NCBI GenBank assembly: GCA_030837785.1
Contig: JAUQYA010000023.1
Span: forward strand, 62,001 to 126,000
Direction: 5' to 3'
DNA length: 64,000 nt
Source of the DNA: Albidovulum sp.
GTDB lineage: Bacteria; Pseudomonadota; Alphaproteobacteria; Rhodobacterales; Rhodobacteraceae
The position numbers were made by a program, and so were the translations under genes. The notes under the pieces are model-generated. The model saw only the letters and a program-made list of their open reading frames with translations. It was not told where the DNA came from and made no database searches. Each line of letters starts with the position of its first letter. Position 1 is the stretch's first letter. Below, one piece after another: positions 46,150 through 54,065 of this stretch.

Positions 46150-46977
46150 ATGACGGACGGGGCGGTCGCGAAGGCGGTTTCATATCTGCGGGGCAGGACG
46201 GGTTTCGTGCCGGAAATTGCGCTCGTCCTCGGTTCCGGCCTCGGGCCGCTGGCCGATGCAGTGGAGGGGATCGCGGTTCCCTATGCCGAGATTCCGGGCT
46301 TTCCCCTTTCCACCGCACCGGGGCACGCGGGGCGTCTGATCCTCGGGCGGCTCTTCGGCCGCGCCTCTGTGGTGATGCAGGGCCGCGTCCACCTCTACGA
46401 GGGCTATTCGCCGCAGGAGGCGGCGTTTCCGGTGCGGGTCATGGCGGCGCTCGGCGCGCGGGTGCTGGTGCTGACCAACGCCGCCGGGGGAATGCACCCG
46501 GATGATCGGGTGGGCGATCTGGTGGCGATCGAGGATCACCTGTCGCTGGCCGTCGCTTCGGGTCTCGATCCGCTGCGCGGGCCCAACGACCCAGCCACCG
46601 GGCCGCGCTTCGTGTCGATGAACCGGGCCTATGATCCGGAGCTTCTGGCGCTTGTGCAGGACCTCGGCGGGATGAGGCGCGGCACCTATGCCCATGTCGC
46701 CGGGCCGAGCTTCGAGCCGCCGGCGCTGATCCGGCTGCTGAAGCTCGCCGGCTGCGATCTCGTCGGCATGTCCACCGTGCCCGAAGTCATCGCCGCCCGG
46801 CACCTCGGCCTCCGCGTGCTGGCGATTTCGGCCGTCACCAACCTCGCCGTGGACAGCGCGGCAAGCCCGCATGTGACAACGGAAGCCGAGGTCTGGGAGG
46901 CGGTCAAGATCGCCCAGCCGAAGCTTCTCGCGCTGATGCGAGACCTGATTCCGGCGCTGCCCGAGGTGCCGGCATGA
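46150..46977 (+). CDS. Purine nucleoside phosphorylase (trimeric PNP/MTAP family)
   Basis: A 275-residue class I phosphorylase. The phosphate-binding GSGLG (28-32), PGHAGRL, GRVHLYEGY, TNAAGG, GPSFEPPA and MSTVPE motifs are present, with Asn in SAVTNLA for the 6-oxopurine base. It cleaves inosine or guanosine, and possibly methylthioinosine, with phosphate. GGAGG lies 5-6 nt before ATG 46150. It overlaps the following deaminase gene by ATGA, so both likely act in sequence. Confidence 0.9.
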   Translation: MTDGAVAKAVSYLRGRTGFVPEIALVLGSGLGPLADAVEGIAVPYAEIPGFPLSTAPGHAGRLILGRLFGRASVVMQGRVHLYEGYSPQEAAFPVRVMAALGARVLVLTNAAGGMHPDDRVGDLVAIEDHLSLAVASGLDPLRGPNDPATGPRFVSMNRAYDPELLALVQDLGGMRRGTYAHVAGPSFEPPALIRLLKLAGCDLVGMSTVPEVIAARHLGLRVLAISAVTNLAVDSAASPHVTTEAEVWEAVKIAQPKLLALMRDLIPALPEVPA

Positions 46978-48308
46978 CGGATTTTCCCGCCCGCTGCGAC
47001 ACGCTCGTGACCAACGGCCACGTCCTCACGATGGACGCGGGCTTCACCGCCTTCCGCGACGGCGCGGTGGCGATCACCGGCGGCCGCATCGCCGCCGCCG
47101 GGCCGATGGAGGATGCCGCGCAGGTGCTGGCCACCGAAGTCGTGGACGCACGGGGCGGGATCGTGCTGCCCGGCTTCGTCAACACCCACTGCCATGCCGC
47201 GATGGTGCTGTTCCGGGGGCTGGCCGACGACCGGCCGCTCGACGGCTTCCTCAAGGCGGTGTGGGCGGCCGAGGCTGCGCATGTGACGCCCGCTACGGTC
47301 CGGGCCGGGGCGGCGGTCGGGCTGGCCGAGTTGGCGCTGGGCGGGGTCACCCATGTGGTGGACATGTATTTCCACCCCGACGCGACGGTTGATGCCGCGG
47401 CCCGTGTTGGCGTCGGCCTGACCGCGGGGCCGGTGTTCATCGGCTTCGACGGGATCGACCGCCTGCCCTGGCCCGAGCGGCTGCGTTTCGCCGAGGACTT
47501 CGTCGCCCGCCATCGCGGGACCGAGGGGGTGGAGCTGATGCTGATGCCGCATTCAGCCTACACGCTCGATGCGGAAAAGCTCGCCGAGGTCGCGAGGCTG
47601 TCCGACCGGCTCGGCGTGGCCCTCCACGTCCACGCGGCGGAGGCGCCATCGGAAATGGCGCTCGTCGCCGCACAGCACGGCACCACGCCTGTCCGCGCGC
47701 TCGACCGCGCGGGGATGATCCGGCCCTGCACGCTTCTCGCCCATGCGGTGCATCTGGACGACGCCGAAATCGCGCTTCTCGCCGAACGCGGGGTGGCGAT
47801 GTCGCATTGCCCGCTGTCGAACGCCAAGCTCGCCTCAGGCACCGCGCGGATGACGGCGTTGCACGCCGCGGGGGTCGCCACCTCGCTTGGCACCGACGGC
47901 GCGTCGAGCGGCAATGACCTCGACATGTTCCACACCATGCGGCTGGCGGCACAGATGGCGATTCTCGCCTCGGGCCAGCCCGACGCGATGCCCGCACGCG
48001 ACGTCGTGGCGATGGCCACGCGAGGCGGAGCCCGGGCGGCCGGGCTCGGCGCGCGCAAGGGGGTGATCGCGCCGGGCATGGACGCCGACGTCATCGTGAT
48101 CGAGCTGTCGGCGCCGCACCTCGTTCCCGCCTACGATCCCTATTCCACGCTCGTCTATGCGGCGGGCCGGTCCGATGTCCGGCAGGTTCTGGCACGCGGG
48201 CGGCGCATCGTCGCGGACGGCGGGCTGGTGGCAGACCTGTCGGAAGACCTCGATGCGGTGCGGGGGCTTGCCGCGGAGATAGCGGCAACCCTCCGGGACG
48301 GCTCGTGA
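46974..48308 (+). CDS. Amidohydrolase of the MTA/SAH (5'-deoxyadenosine-type) deaminase family
   Basis: A 444-residue metal-dependent hydrolase. Metal ligands are in NTHCHAAM (His 72, His 74), ALHVHAAE, and LGTDGASS, with SHCPLSNAKL before the last. These match the TrzA/AtzA branch that includes methylthioadenosine/S-adenosylhomocysteine deaminases. Translationally coupled to a purine nucleoside phosphorylase, it may deaminate adenosine, 5'-deoxyadenosine or methylthioadenosine so that the phosphorylase can release hypoxanthine. A guanine or atrazine-type substrate is less likely. Confidence 0.82.
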   Translation: MTDFPARCDTLVTNGHVLTMDAGFTAFRDGAVAITGGRIAAAGPMEDAAQVLATEVVDARGGIVLPGFVNTHCHAAMVLFRGLADDRPLDGFLKAVWAAEAAHVTPATVRAGAAVGLAELALGGVTHVVDMYFHPDATVDAAARVGVGLTAGPVFIGFDGIDRLPWPERLRFAEDFVARHRGTEGVELMLMPHSAYTLDAEKLAEVARLSDRLGVALHVHAAEAPSEMALVAAQHGTTPVRALDRAGMIRPCTLLAHAVHLDDAEIALLAERGVAMSHCPLSNAKLASGTARMTALHAAGVATSLGTDGASSGNDLDMFHTMRLAAQMAILASGQPDAMPARDVVAMATRGGARAAGLGARKGVIAPGMDADVIVIELSAPHLVPAYDPYSTLVYAAGRSDVRQVLARGRRIVADGGLVADLSEDLDAVRGLAAEIAATLRDGS

Positions 48309-48318
48309 ATTTGCCTGT

Positions 48319-48338
48319 GGACACAGCAGTTTGTGTCC
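48319..48338. terminator. Hairpin after the purine salvage operon
   Basis: GGACACA (48319-48325) pairs with TGTGTCC (48332-48338) around a 6-nt loop, 10 bp after the deaminase stop. No U-tract follows. It is the likely end of the phosphorylase-deaminase transcript. Confidence 0.5.
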
Positions 48339-48375
48339 GGCCCGGCAGAAAACTGAACAATTTGGGCCCGGCGGT

Positions 48376-48404
48376 TTGAATGTTGCCTGCGGAGTTGCTA
48401 AAAT
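48376..48404 (+). promoter_or_regulatory. Sigma70-like promoter of the envelope cluster
   Basis: TTGAAT (48376-48381) and TAAAAT (48399-48404) are spaced by exactly 17 nt in the AT-richer part of the 206-bp gap. This is one of the clearest housekeeping promoters in the window. It would give a leader of roughly 100 nt before ATG 48515. Confidence 0.6.
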
Positions 48405-48514
48405 AATGAGGTATTGGGTGGGGTGCCGTCGGCTGTCGGGGGCCCCCGAATGGGTGATGTGGCTGGCCGGGGTCGTTCGGACCCTCTTTGGCTGCCGACA
48501 AGAGGGTGGCGCCA

Positions 48515-50035
48515 ATGGAGAGAGTGGCGACAGACGTCGCTGAGCCGCCGGCTCCGGGCGGCGAACTGCCGAGCTTTGAAGAGCTTCTGGCAAAAGGATC
48601 TTTCCAGGCTCGCCTGGCGCAGGCGCGCCTGAAGCGCGAGAAGGCGCTGGCCGAATCCGGCGACACCGACGGCTTCATCCTCGACACCACCCGCAAGCCT
48701 TGGGAGCGCGAGGCGGGCCGGACCGAACGTCGCGACCCGATGACCAGCGCGCTCGGGAATTCGGTCGCCGTGGAAGGCGCGGCGCCGGCCCGACGCGGCA
48801 CGCGGACTGCGGCGAGGCCCGCCGCAAGGCCGCGGGGCGGCGGCCTTTCCGCGAAGGTCGTGCCGATCCGGCAGGGCAACATCCTCTGGCTGGAGTTCCC
48901 GGTTGCGCCGGACAGTGGCGCCGGGGCGGCGGTCGGGGCCGCGCTGCCCCGCCGCGAGATTGCCGTGCCGGACCCGGCCGCGCCCATCGCGGCGGCCGCT
49001 GTCGCGCCCGTGCCCACGGTGCGGCGTGCGGCGATGGTGACGGGCGGGTTCCTGTCGGGCCTGATGATCGGTGCCGCGGTGATGATGGCGCTGCCCTATC
49101 ATGGGGACGCGGTCGCTTCCTGGCGCGGGACCGAGCCTTTCACCGGTGCCGTTCAGTCCGATGCCGTGGCGGCGTCGCCCCGACCCGCGACCCGGGCCGC
49201 GACCCGGCCCGCGACGGGCACCGGAACGCCGTCGTCCTTCGCGATGCCGGCGGTACAGATCACGACCCCGCAGGCCGCGCCGGATGCCGCCGGAGAGACC
49301 GGCCCCGGCGTTCCCGCCCCGATTGCCGCCCTTGCCGCGGCCCTGCTTCCGGCCCAGGGCCTTGCGCCGGGCGAAAGCCCCGATGCCGCCCCGGCGGTGC
49401 CGGGCGGGGCGGCCGCGCCGGATGTCGCGGTGCGCCTCGACCGTGCGCAGGGTCCGGTGCTGCCCGATGCGGCTGCGGCCGTGCCCGCGGCCGCGAGCCC
49501 GGGTTCGCTGCCGTGGCCGGACGGGCAGCCGGCTGTTGCCCCCGCGGTGATGCCGGGATCGGTTCTTGCCGCGGCCACGCCGTTCGACGCGCCGCTGCCG
49601 GTGCAGGAAAACCCGCCCGCAGCCACGCCGGCCCCTGGCGGTCCGATCATCGTCAACGCGCCGGAAAGCGTCGGTGAGGCCGAGCTTGCAGGGCTCGTCG
49701 AAGGACTTGGCGCCGCCGGCTTCGCCCTTGCGGAGCCGACCCGCGTCGACATTCCGATCAGCGAAAGCAACGTGCGTTTCTTCCACCCCGGGGATGCCGC
49801 CGCCGCGCAGGCCGTGGCGTCGCGTCTCGGGGCCCGCGTGCGTGACTTCACCAGCTTTACACCGTCGCCGCCGGCGGGAACGATCGAGGTCTGGCTTTCC
49901 GGGCGCGGCAATGCCGCGGCGCCGGCCAAGACGCGCCGTGCATCCGGGCAGGGCGCGGTGACCGCCGAGGAACGGGAACTGAACCTGCTGCGCGACCGGA
50001 TCCTGCAACAGCTTCGCAATGGCGAGCATCTCTGA
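48515..50035 (+). CDS. Membrane-anchored protein with LytR C-terminal-like domain
   Basis: A 506-residue protein. The N-terminal 170 residues are cytoplasmic-looking and include basic stretches; one transmembrane segment lies at about 172-193 (MVTGGFLSGLMIGAAVMMAL). A long Ala/Pro-rich linker (about 205-385) leads to a compact C-terminal domain (about 388-475, IIVNAPESVGEAELAGLVEGLG, VRFFHPGDAAAAQAVASRLG) that resembles LytR_C, a domain of cell-envelope proteins. ATG 48515 is chosen because AGAGGG lies 8 nt upstream; a TTG at 48488 is in frame. It leads a cluster with glycosyltransferases, so a role in envelope glycan assembly is inferred. Confidence 0.68.
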   Translation: MERVATDVAEPPAPGGELPSFEELLAKGSFQARLAQARLKREKALAESGDTDGFILDTTRKPWEREAGRTERRDPMTSALGNSVAVEGAAPARRGTRTAARPAARPRGGGLSAKVVPIRQGNILWLEFPVAPDSGAGAAVGAALPRREIAVPDPAAPIAAAAVAPVPTVRRAAMVTGGFLSGLMIGAAVMMALPYHGDAVASWRGTEPFTGAVQSDAVAASPRPATRAATRPATGTGTPSSFAMPAVQITTPQAAPDAAGETGPGVPAPIAALAAALLPAQGLAPGESPDAAPAVPGGAAAPDVAVRLDRAQGPVLPDAAAAVPAAASPGSLPWPDGQPAVAPAVMPGSVLAAATPFDAPLPVQENPPAATPAPGGPIIVNAPESVGEAELAGLVEGLGAAGFALAEPTRVDIPISESNVRFFHPGDAAAAQAVASRLGARVRDFTSFTPSPPAGTIEVWLSGRGNAAAPAKTRRASGQGAVTAEERELNLLRDRILQQLRNGEHL

Positions 50036-50086
50036 GGGCCGCGGCAGGGGTGCCGCCGGTTCTCGACGAATTCTGAAGGGGGCGTG

Positions 50087-50422
50087 ATGCCTGAACCGAG
50101 ATTGATGGCGGTGATCACCGCGCTCGTGCTCCTGATGGGGACATCGGCGGCGCGGGCGGCCTATGACGTCGACGAACTGCGCCAGATCGAGGACCTGATC
50201 CTGCGGAAGGATTGCGGCGCCCTCTGGCAGTATCTCGTCGACAATCCCGCGATCATGGCGGGCGACGACGCGCTTGCCCGCGAGCTGCGGGTGTTCGTGG
50301 CGGCGACCGAACGCGGCCAGCTCGCCTGCTTCGCCGCCCGTCCGCCGGCACCGGCCATCGTCCCGCCTGCCCCGGTCGCCGCCTTCGCGACCGGCACGGT
50401 CGGGTGGATCGAGCCCTACTGA
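50087..50422 (+). CDS. Small secreted protein of unknown function
   Basis: A 111-residue protein with a signal peptide (about 1-24, ending SAARA). The mature part has two to three helices (DELRQIEDLILRKDCGALWQYL) and two cysteines that could pair, then a Pro/Ala-rich tail. ATG 50087 with AAGGGGG upstream is used; GTG 50084 directly precedes it. No family recognised. It lies between the LytR_C-like gene and the glycosyltransferase genes. Confidence 0.7.
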   Translation: MPEPRLMAVITALVLLMGTSAARAAYDVDELRQIEDLILRKDCGALWQYLVDNPAIMAGDDALARELRVFVAATERGQLACFAARPPAPAIVPPAPVAAFATGTVGWIEPY

Positions 50423-50448
50423 GCGGCGGCGGGGCGGCGGGGGCAACC

Positions 50449-51504
50449 ATGACGAACCGGCCGCGCGTCGCCTATGTGCTCGACCCCCGCTTTCCGGGCG
50501 GCACCTCCTCGGCCGTGGCCGAGGAAATCGCGGCGATCCGACCGCTGGCCCGGCCGGAACTCCACGCTGTCTCGTCGCGCATGTTCTCCGGCCAGGAGCT
50601 TTCTCCGGCGCTCGCGGCGGCCTGCGACGCGGCAGGGCTGGAACCGGTCTGGGATGCGCCGCTGATCGCCGCCGACACGGTGATCCTGCACAACCCGGCG
50701 TTCCTGAAGTTCGACGCCAGGCTCGGCCGGCGGATCATCGCGCGCGAACTGATCGTGGTGACGCACGAGAACTTCCTGCGTCCGGGCGGCGCCGAGGGCT
50801 TCGATGTGGCCGGCTGCCTCGACCGGATCGACCGCGGCACGCTTGCGCTCGCCAAGACACTGGCGCCGGTCTCGGCGCACAACCGGGCGACGGTGACGGA
50901 CTGGGCGGCGCGCAATGGCCTGCGCCCCGGCTGGTCGGTCGCGGCGGCGGACTGGTTCAACATCTGCGAATTTCCCCTTTCGCCCCCCACGACAACCCCG
51001 CGCGACCGTCGCGGCCGGCATTCGCGCCCGGGGTTCGAGAAGTTTCCGCCGCGCGCGGTGCTCGACCTCTGCTTTCCGCCCCATGCCGAGGCGAACGTGA
51101 TCCTTGGCGCAGAGGTGCTGATGGCCGAGGAGGCACCGCCGCCCCATTGGCAGCTTCACCCGTTCCGGGGCCTTGATCTGGCGCGGTATTTCGAAATGAT
51201 CGACTTCATGGTCTATTTCACCGCACCCACCTGGCAGGAAAGTTTCGGCCGCGTGCTGGCCGAGGGGATCGCCGCCGGAAAGGTCGTCATCTCCGACCCG
51301 GAGACGGCGTCGGGCTTTGGCAGCGCGGTGATCGCCGCGCGGCCCGAGGAGGTGGACGGGATCATCGCCGGCCTTGTCGCCGCGCCGGAGCGCTATGCTG
51401 CCCGGGTGCTGGCGGCGCAGGCGGCACTCGCGGGCTTCTCGGCCGATGCGTTCCGGGCGCGGTTCGCCGCCGCCACCGGACTGGCCCGAGGGGTGGCCGC
51501 ATGA
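50449..51504 (+). CDS. Glycosyltransferase, GT4-like
   Basis: A 351-residue protein with a GT-B look: an N-terminal Rossmann half (VAYVLDPRFPGGTSSAVAEEI) and a C-terminal half with the E-x7-E-type motif ESFGRVLAE and GKVVISDP. Conserved features for a specific sugar donor are not evident. ATG 50449 follows the previous stop by 26 bp; the stop overlaps the next gene by ATGA. It probably acts at the inner membrane on a surface glycan. Confidence 0.75.
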   Translation: MTNRPRVAYVLDPRFPGGTSSAVAEEIAAIRPLARPELHAVSSRMFSGQELSPALAAACDAAGLEPVWDAPLIAADTVILHNPAFLKFDARLGRRIIARELIVVTHENFLRPGGAEGFDVAGCLDRIDRGTLALAKTLAPVSAHNRATVTDWAARNGLRPGWSVAAADWFNICEFPLSPPTTTPRDRRGRHSRPGFEKFPPRAVLDLCFPPHAEANVILGAEVLMAEEAPPPHWQLHPFRGLDLARYFEMIDFMVYFTAPTWQESFGRVLAEGIAAGKVVISDPETASGFGSAVIAARPEEVDGIIAGLVAAPERYAARVLAAQAALAGFSADAFRARFAAATGLARGVAA

Positions 51505-53570
51505 TCCTGATCGAGGCGGGTGAGCGCAGCGACCGCAGCTTCGATGCGAAGCTGCTGCTTGCCACCCAGCTTGCGGCGCGCGGCCACCGGATCGTGCTCG
51601 ACGACCGGACCCTGCCGGACCGGCTCGAGCGCTATCAGAAATACGAAGCCGCGCCCCATCTGGCCGATCTCGACCGGGTGGAGGTGTCGCGCGTCGTCCT
51701 GATCGGGGCGGAGACCGTCGGGCAGGACACGTTGATGGCGCTCAGGTCGCGCCAGTTCCGCCCCGGGGTTCCGGTCCATGTCGTGGGCAGGTTCAGCGAC
51801 CGCCAGGGGGCGATCGCGGCGCAGGCACGGGTGGCCTATGCGCTTGGTCGCGAACCCCATATGGTGGACCTGTCCAGCCTTCAGGGGCCCACCCTCGTGG
51901 CCCATGCGATCTCTCCCCTCGCCGCCGCACCGCTGCCGGTTCCGGGGCCCGAGCGCACGCCTCGCCTTTTCGTCGTGCTGCGGCAGGAGGCGCTGGAGGA
52001 CCCGATGATCCTGCCGCTTCTCTCGGCGATGGACCAGCTTCCCGGTTACCGGCTTCGGGTGATCCTTCCCGGCAAGGGCAAGGACCAGGTGAAATCCACG
52101 CGCCATGCGCATCTGACGATCTTCGGTCTGTCGGAGCTTTCGCCGTCCACCTTCGCCGCGCGAGCCGACATCGCCGCCTTCTTCGGGGACGGGGTGCCCG
52201 GAGAACGGATGGCGGCCTTCGCGCTCGACCTGATGCGTTCGGGGCGGGTGGCGATCGACTGCACGGCGGGCGCGGGTCTGGTGGCCGCGGGCGCCCCCGC
52301 GCTCAGGGGGCCCGAAGACCTGGGGGCGCTTGCGAACTATGTCCAGCACACCGTTCTGGTGAACCGGCGCGAGATCGGGCGGCAATCGATGCGCAGCCCC
52401 TGGATCGCACAGCGGTCGGTCGAGCCGCTGGAGGCCGCGCTCGGCCTTGCCGCGCCGGCCTCGCCCGCGCCGGCCGTGGCACGGCCCAAGGTCAGGCGGG
52501 TCATCTTCCTGCCGACGAACGGCATCGGCCTTGGCCATGCGCGGCGCTGCGCGCTGATCGCGGCGGGGATCGACAGGGGCGAAGCCTCGCCGGCCTTCGC
52601 CGCCTTCCCGAGCTGCCTTCCGCTCCTTCGCGCGGAGGGCTTCGACTGCCTGCCCCTGGTGCAGAAGAGCCCCGACCACCCCGAGGATCACGCCAACGAC
52701 CTTCTCACCTACCTGCGCCTGCGCCACGCGCTCGCGGCCGGGGACCGGCTGGTCTTCGATGGCGGCTATGTCTTCGCTTCGGTGCTGCGCACGATCTACG
52801 AGAAGGGGCTGGAGGCGACCTGGGTCCGGCGTGGGCTTTGGCAGGCCGGGCAGTTGCAGGGCGTGACGCTCGACCGCGAACGGGCCTTCGCGCGGGTGAT
52901 CGTTCCGGGCGAGGCCTTCGCGGAACTCAACGCGGATCGCGGCGGTGCCAAGGTGCATGCCGTGGGGCCGGTGGTGGAGCGGCGGGCGCTGCCCGACGCG
53001 CCCGCGCGCGCGGCGGGCCGCGAACGGCTTTCCGCCCGTATCGGGGCCCGGTTCGACGACCTCGTCGTGACCATGCTGGGCGGCGGCGTCGCGGCCGACC
53101 GCACGGCGCAGACCCAGGCGGTGGCGGCGATCGCCGAAGGGCGCAAGGGATGCCTGAACCTCGTCGTCGTCTGGCCGGGCGCGGCGGTGCCGGCGGGGCT
53201 TGCGGGGTGGAAGAACACCCGCGTGGTGCAGACGCGGGACGCGCTGTCACTGTGCCTGCTTGCCGACCTGGTGATTTCGGCCACCGGCTACAACTCCTTC
53301 CACGAGCTTCTCTACCACGGCATCCCGGCGATCTTCGTGCCGCAGATGGCCGCCTTCATGGACGATCAGGAACGCCGCGCCCGCGCCGCCTCGGAACGGG
53401 GGCTGGCCGAAACCGTGCTGGCCCACGAGATGCTGCTTCTGGACCGCGAGGTCGCGGCCTTCCTTGGCGGCAAGGCGGACCGGGTGCGCGCCGCGCTGCG
53501 CGCCACGCCGCTGCCAGAGACCGGCAACCGCGCCGCCGCGGCGCTGATCCTCGGGAAGGAGGCGCCATGA
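51501..53570 (+). CDS. Two-domain protein with C-terminal MurG/GT28-like glycosyltransferase domain
   Basis: A 689-residue protein. Residues about 335-680 are a GT-B fold: FLPTNGIGLGHARRC is a MurG-like N-terminal glycine loop, and ISATGYNSFHELLYHGIPAIFVPQ is the donor-binding motif of family 28 transferases. The first 330 residues form a separate domain that itself contains Rossmann-like stretches (LIEAGERSDRSFDAKLLLATQLAARGH, FVVLRQEALEDPMILPLLSAM) and looks like a second, degenerate transferase unit. It is coupled by ATGA to genes on both sides. Acceptor and sugar are unknown. Confidence 0.72.
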   Translation: MILIEAGERSDRSFDAKLLLATQLAARGHRIVLDDRTLPDRLERYQKYEAAPHLADLDRVEVSRVVLIGAETVGQDTLMALRSRQFRPGVPVHVVGRFSDRQGAIAAQARVAYALGREPHMVDLSSLQGPTLVAHAISPLAAAPLPVPGPERTPRLFVVLRQEALEDPMILPLLSAMDQLPGYRLRVILPGKGKDQVKSTRHAHLTIFGLSELSPSTFAARADIAAFFGDGVPGERMAAFALDLMRSGRVAIDCTAGAGLVAAGAPALRGPEDLGALANYVQHTVLVNRREIGRQSMRSPWIAQRSVEPLEAALGLAAPASPAPAVARPKVRRVIFLPTNGIGLGHARRCALIAAGIDRGEASPAFAAFPSCLPLLRAEGFDCLPLVQKSPDHPEDHANDLLTYLRLRHALAAGDRLVFDGGYVFASVLRTIYEKGLEATWVRRGLWQAGQLQGVTLDRERAFARVIVPGEAFAELNADRGGAKVHAVGPVVERRALPDAPARAAGRERLSARIGARFDDLVVTMLGGGVAADRTAQTQAVAAIAEGRKGCLNLVVVWPGAAVPAGLAGWKNTRVVQTRDALSLCLLADLVISATGYNSFHELLYHGIPAIFVPQMAAFMDDQERRARAASERGLAETVLAHEMLLLDREVAAFLGGKADRVRAALRATPLPETGNRAAAALILGKEAP

Positions 53571-54001
53571 CGCCCGAGCACTGGCTTGCCGTCCTGTCGC
53601 GGATCGCGCCCGGCGAACCCGTCAACCTCGACGCCGACGATGCGTCGCCGACGCCCTCCGGGCAGGGGATCGCCGGGTGGCAGGCGGGTGGGCCGCCGCC
53701 CTCGCCGCGGCTTTGGGACCGTGCAGAGACCGGCGCTTCCTATATCGGGATCCGCGTGGATGCGGCCCTTGCCGACGCCAGCCGCGCCGCCCTCAGGCTT
53801 GCCTCCGCGGCATTGGAACGGGGGGTGACGCCGATCATCCTGACAGCGCTCGACGCCTCGGGGTTCGAACGCTTCGGCTTCCGGGTCGAGCGTTTCGTAC
53901 CCGGCCCCGGCGCCGACCGCGCAGCCTGGGAAGCGGAGATGACGGCGTTCTGGTCGCTCGTCCTCGTCATCGACGCCTCAGACGTGGCAGCGCTCGGCTG
54001 A
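53567..54001 (+). CDS. Hypothetical protein closing the glycosyltransferase cluster
   Basis: A 144-residue protein with no recognised motif, signal peptide or membrane span. It has alternating strand/helix character (ASYIGIRVDAALADASRAALRLASAALERGVTPIILTAL). The start overlaps the previous stop by ATGA with AAGGAGG about 6-7 nt upstream, so it is a real, co-translated gene. Role unknown, presumably accessory to the transferases. Confidence 0.68.
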   Translation: MTPEHWLAVLSRIAPGEPVNLDADDASPTPSGQGIAGWQAGGPPPSPRLWDRAETGASYIGIRVDAALADASRAALRLASAALERGVTPIILTALDASGFERFGFRVERFVPGPGADRAAWEAEMTAFWSLVLVIDASDVAALG

Positions 54002-54016
54002 CCGGGCCGACGGTCA

Positions 54017-54031
54017 TCGGACCAAAGGCCG
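54017..54031. promoter_or_regulatory. Candidate response-regulator site upstream of the sensor kinase
   Basis: TCGGACCAAAGGCCG lies 35 bp before the kinase start. It closely matches two copies upstream of the secreted protein gene at 57478 (see 57607-57645). The dyad consensus is CGGAC-N4-GTCCG. It is a plausible autoregulatory operator for the NarL-type regulator encoded here. Confidence 0.45.
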
Positions 54032-54065
54032 TAGCGGTGCGCGGTCTTCGCCCGTAGAACGGCGC

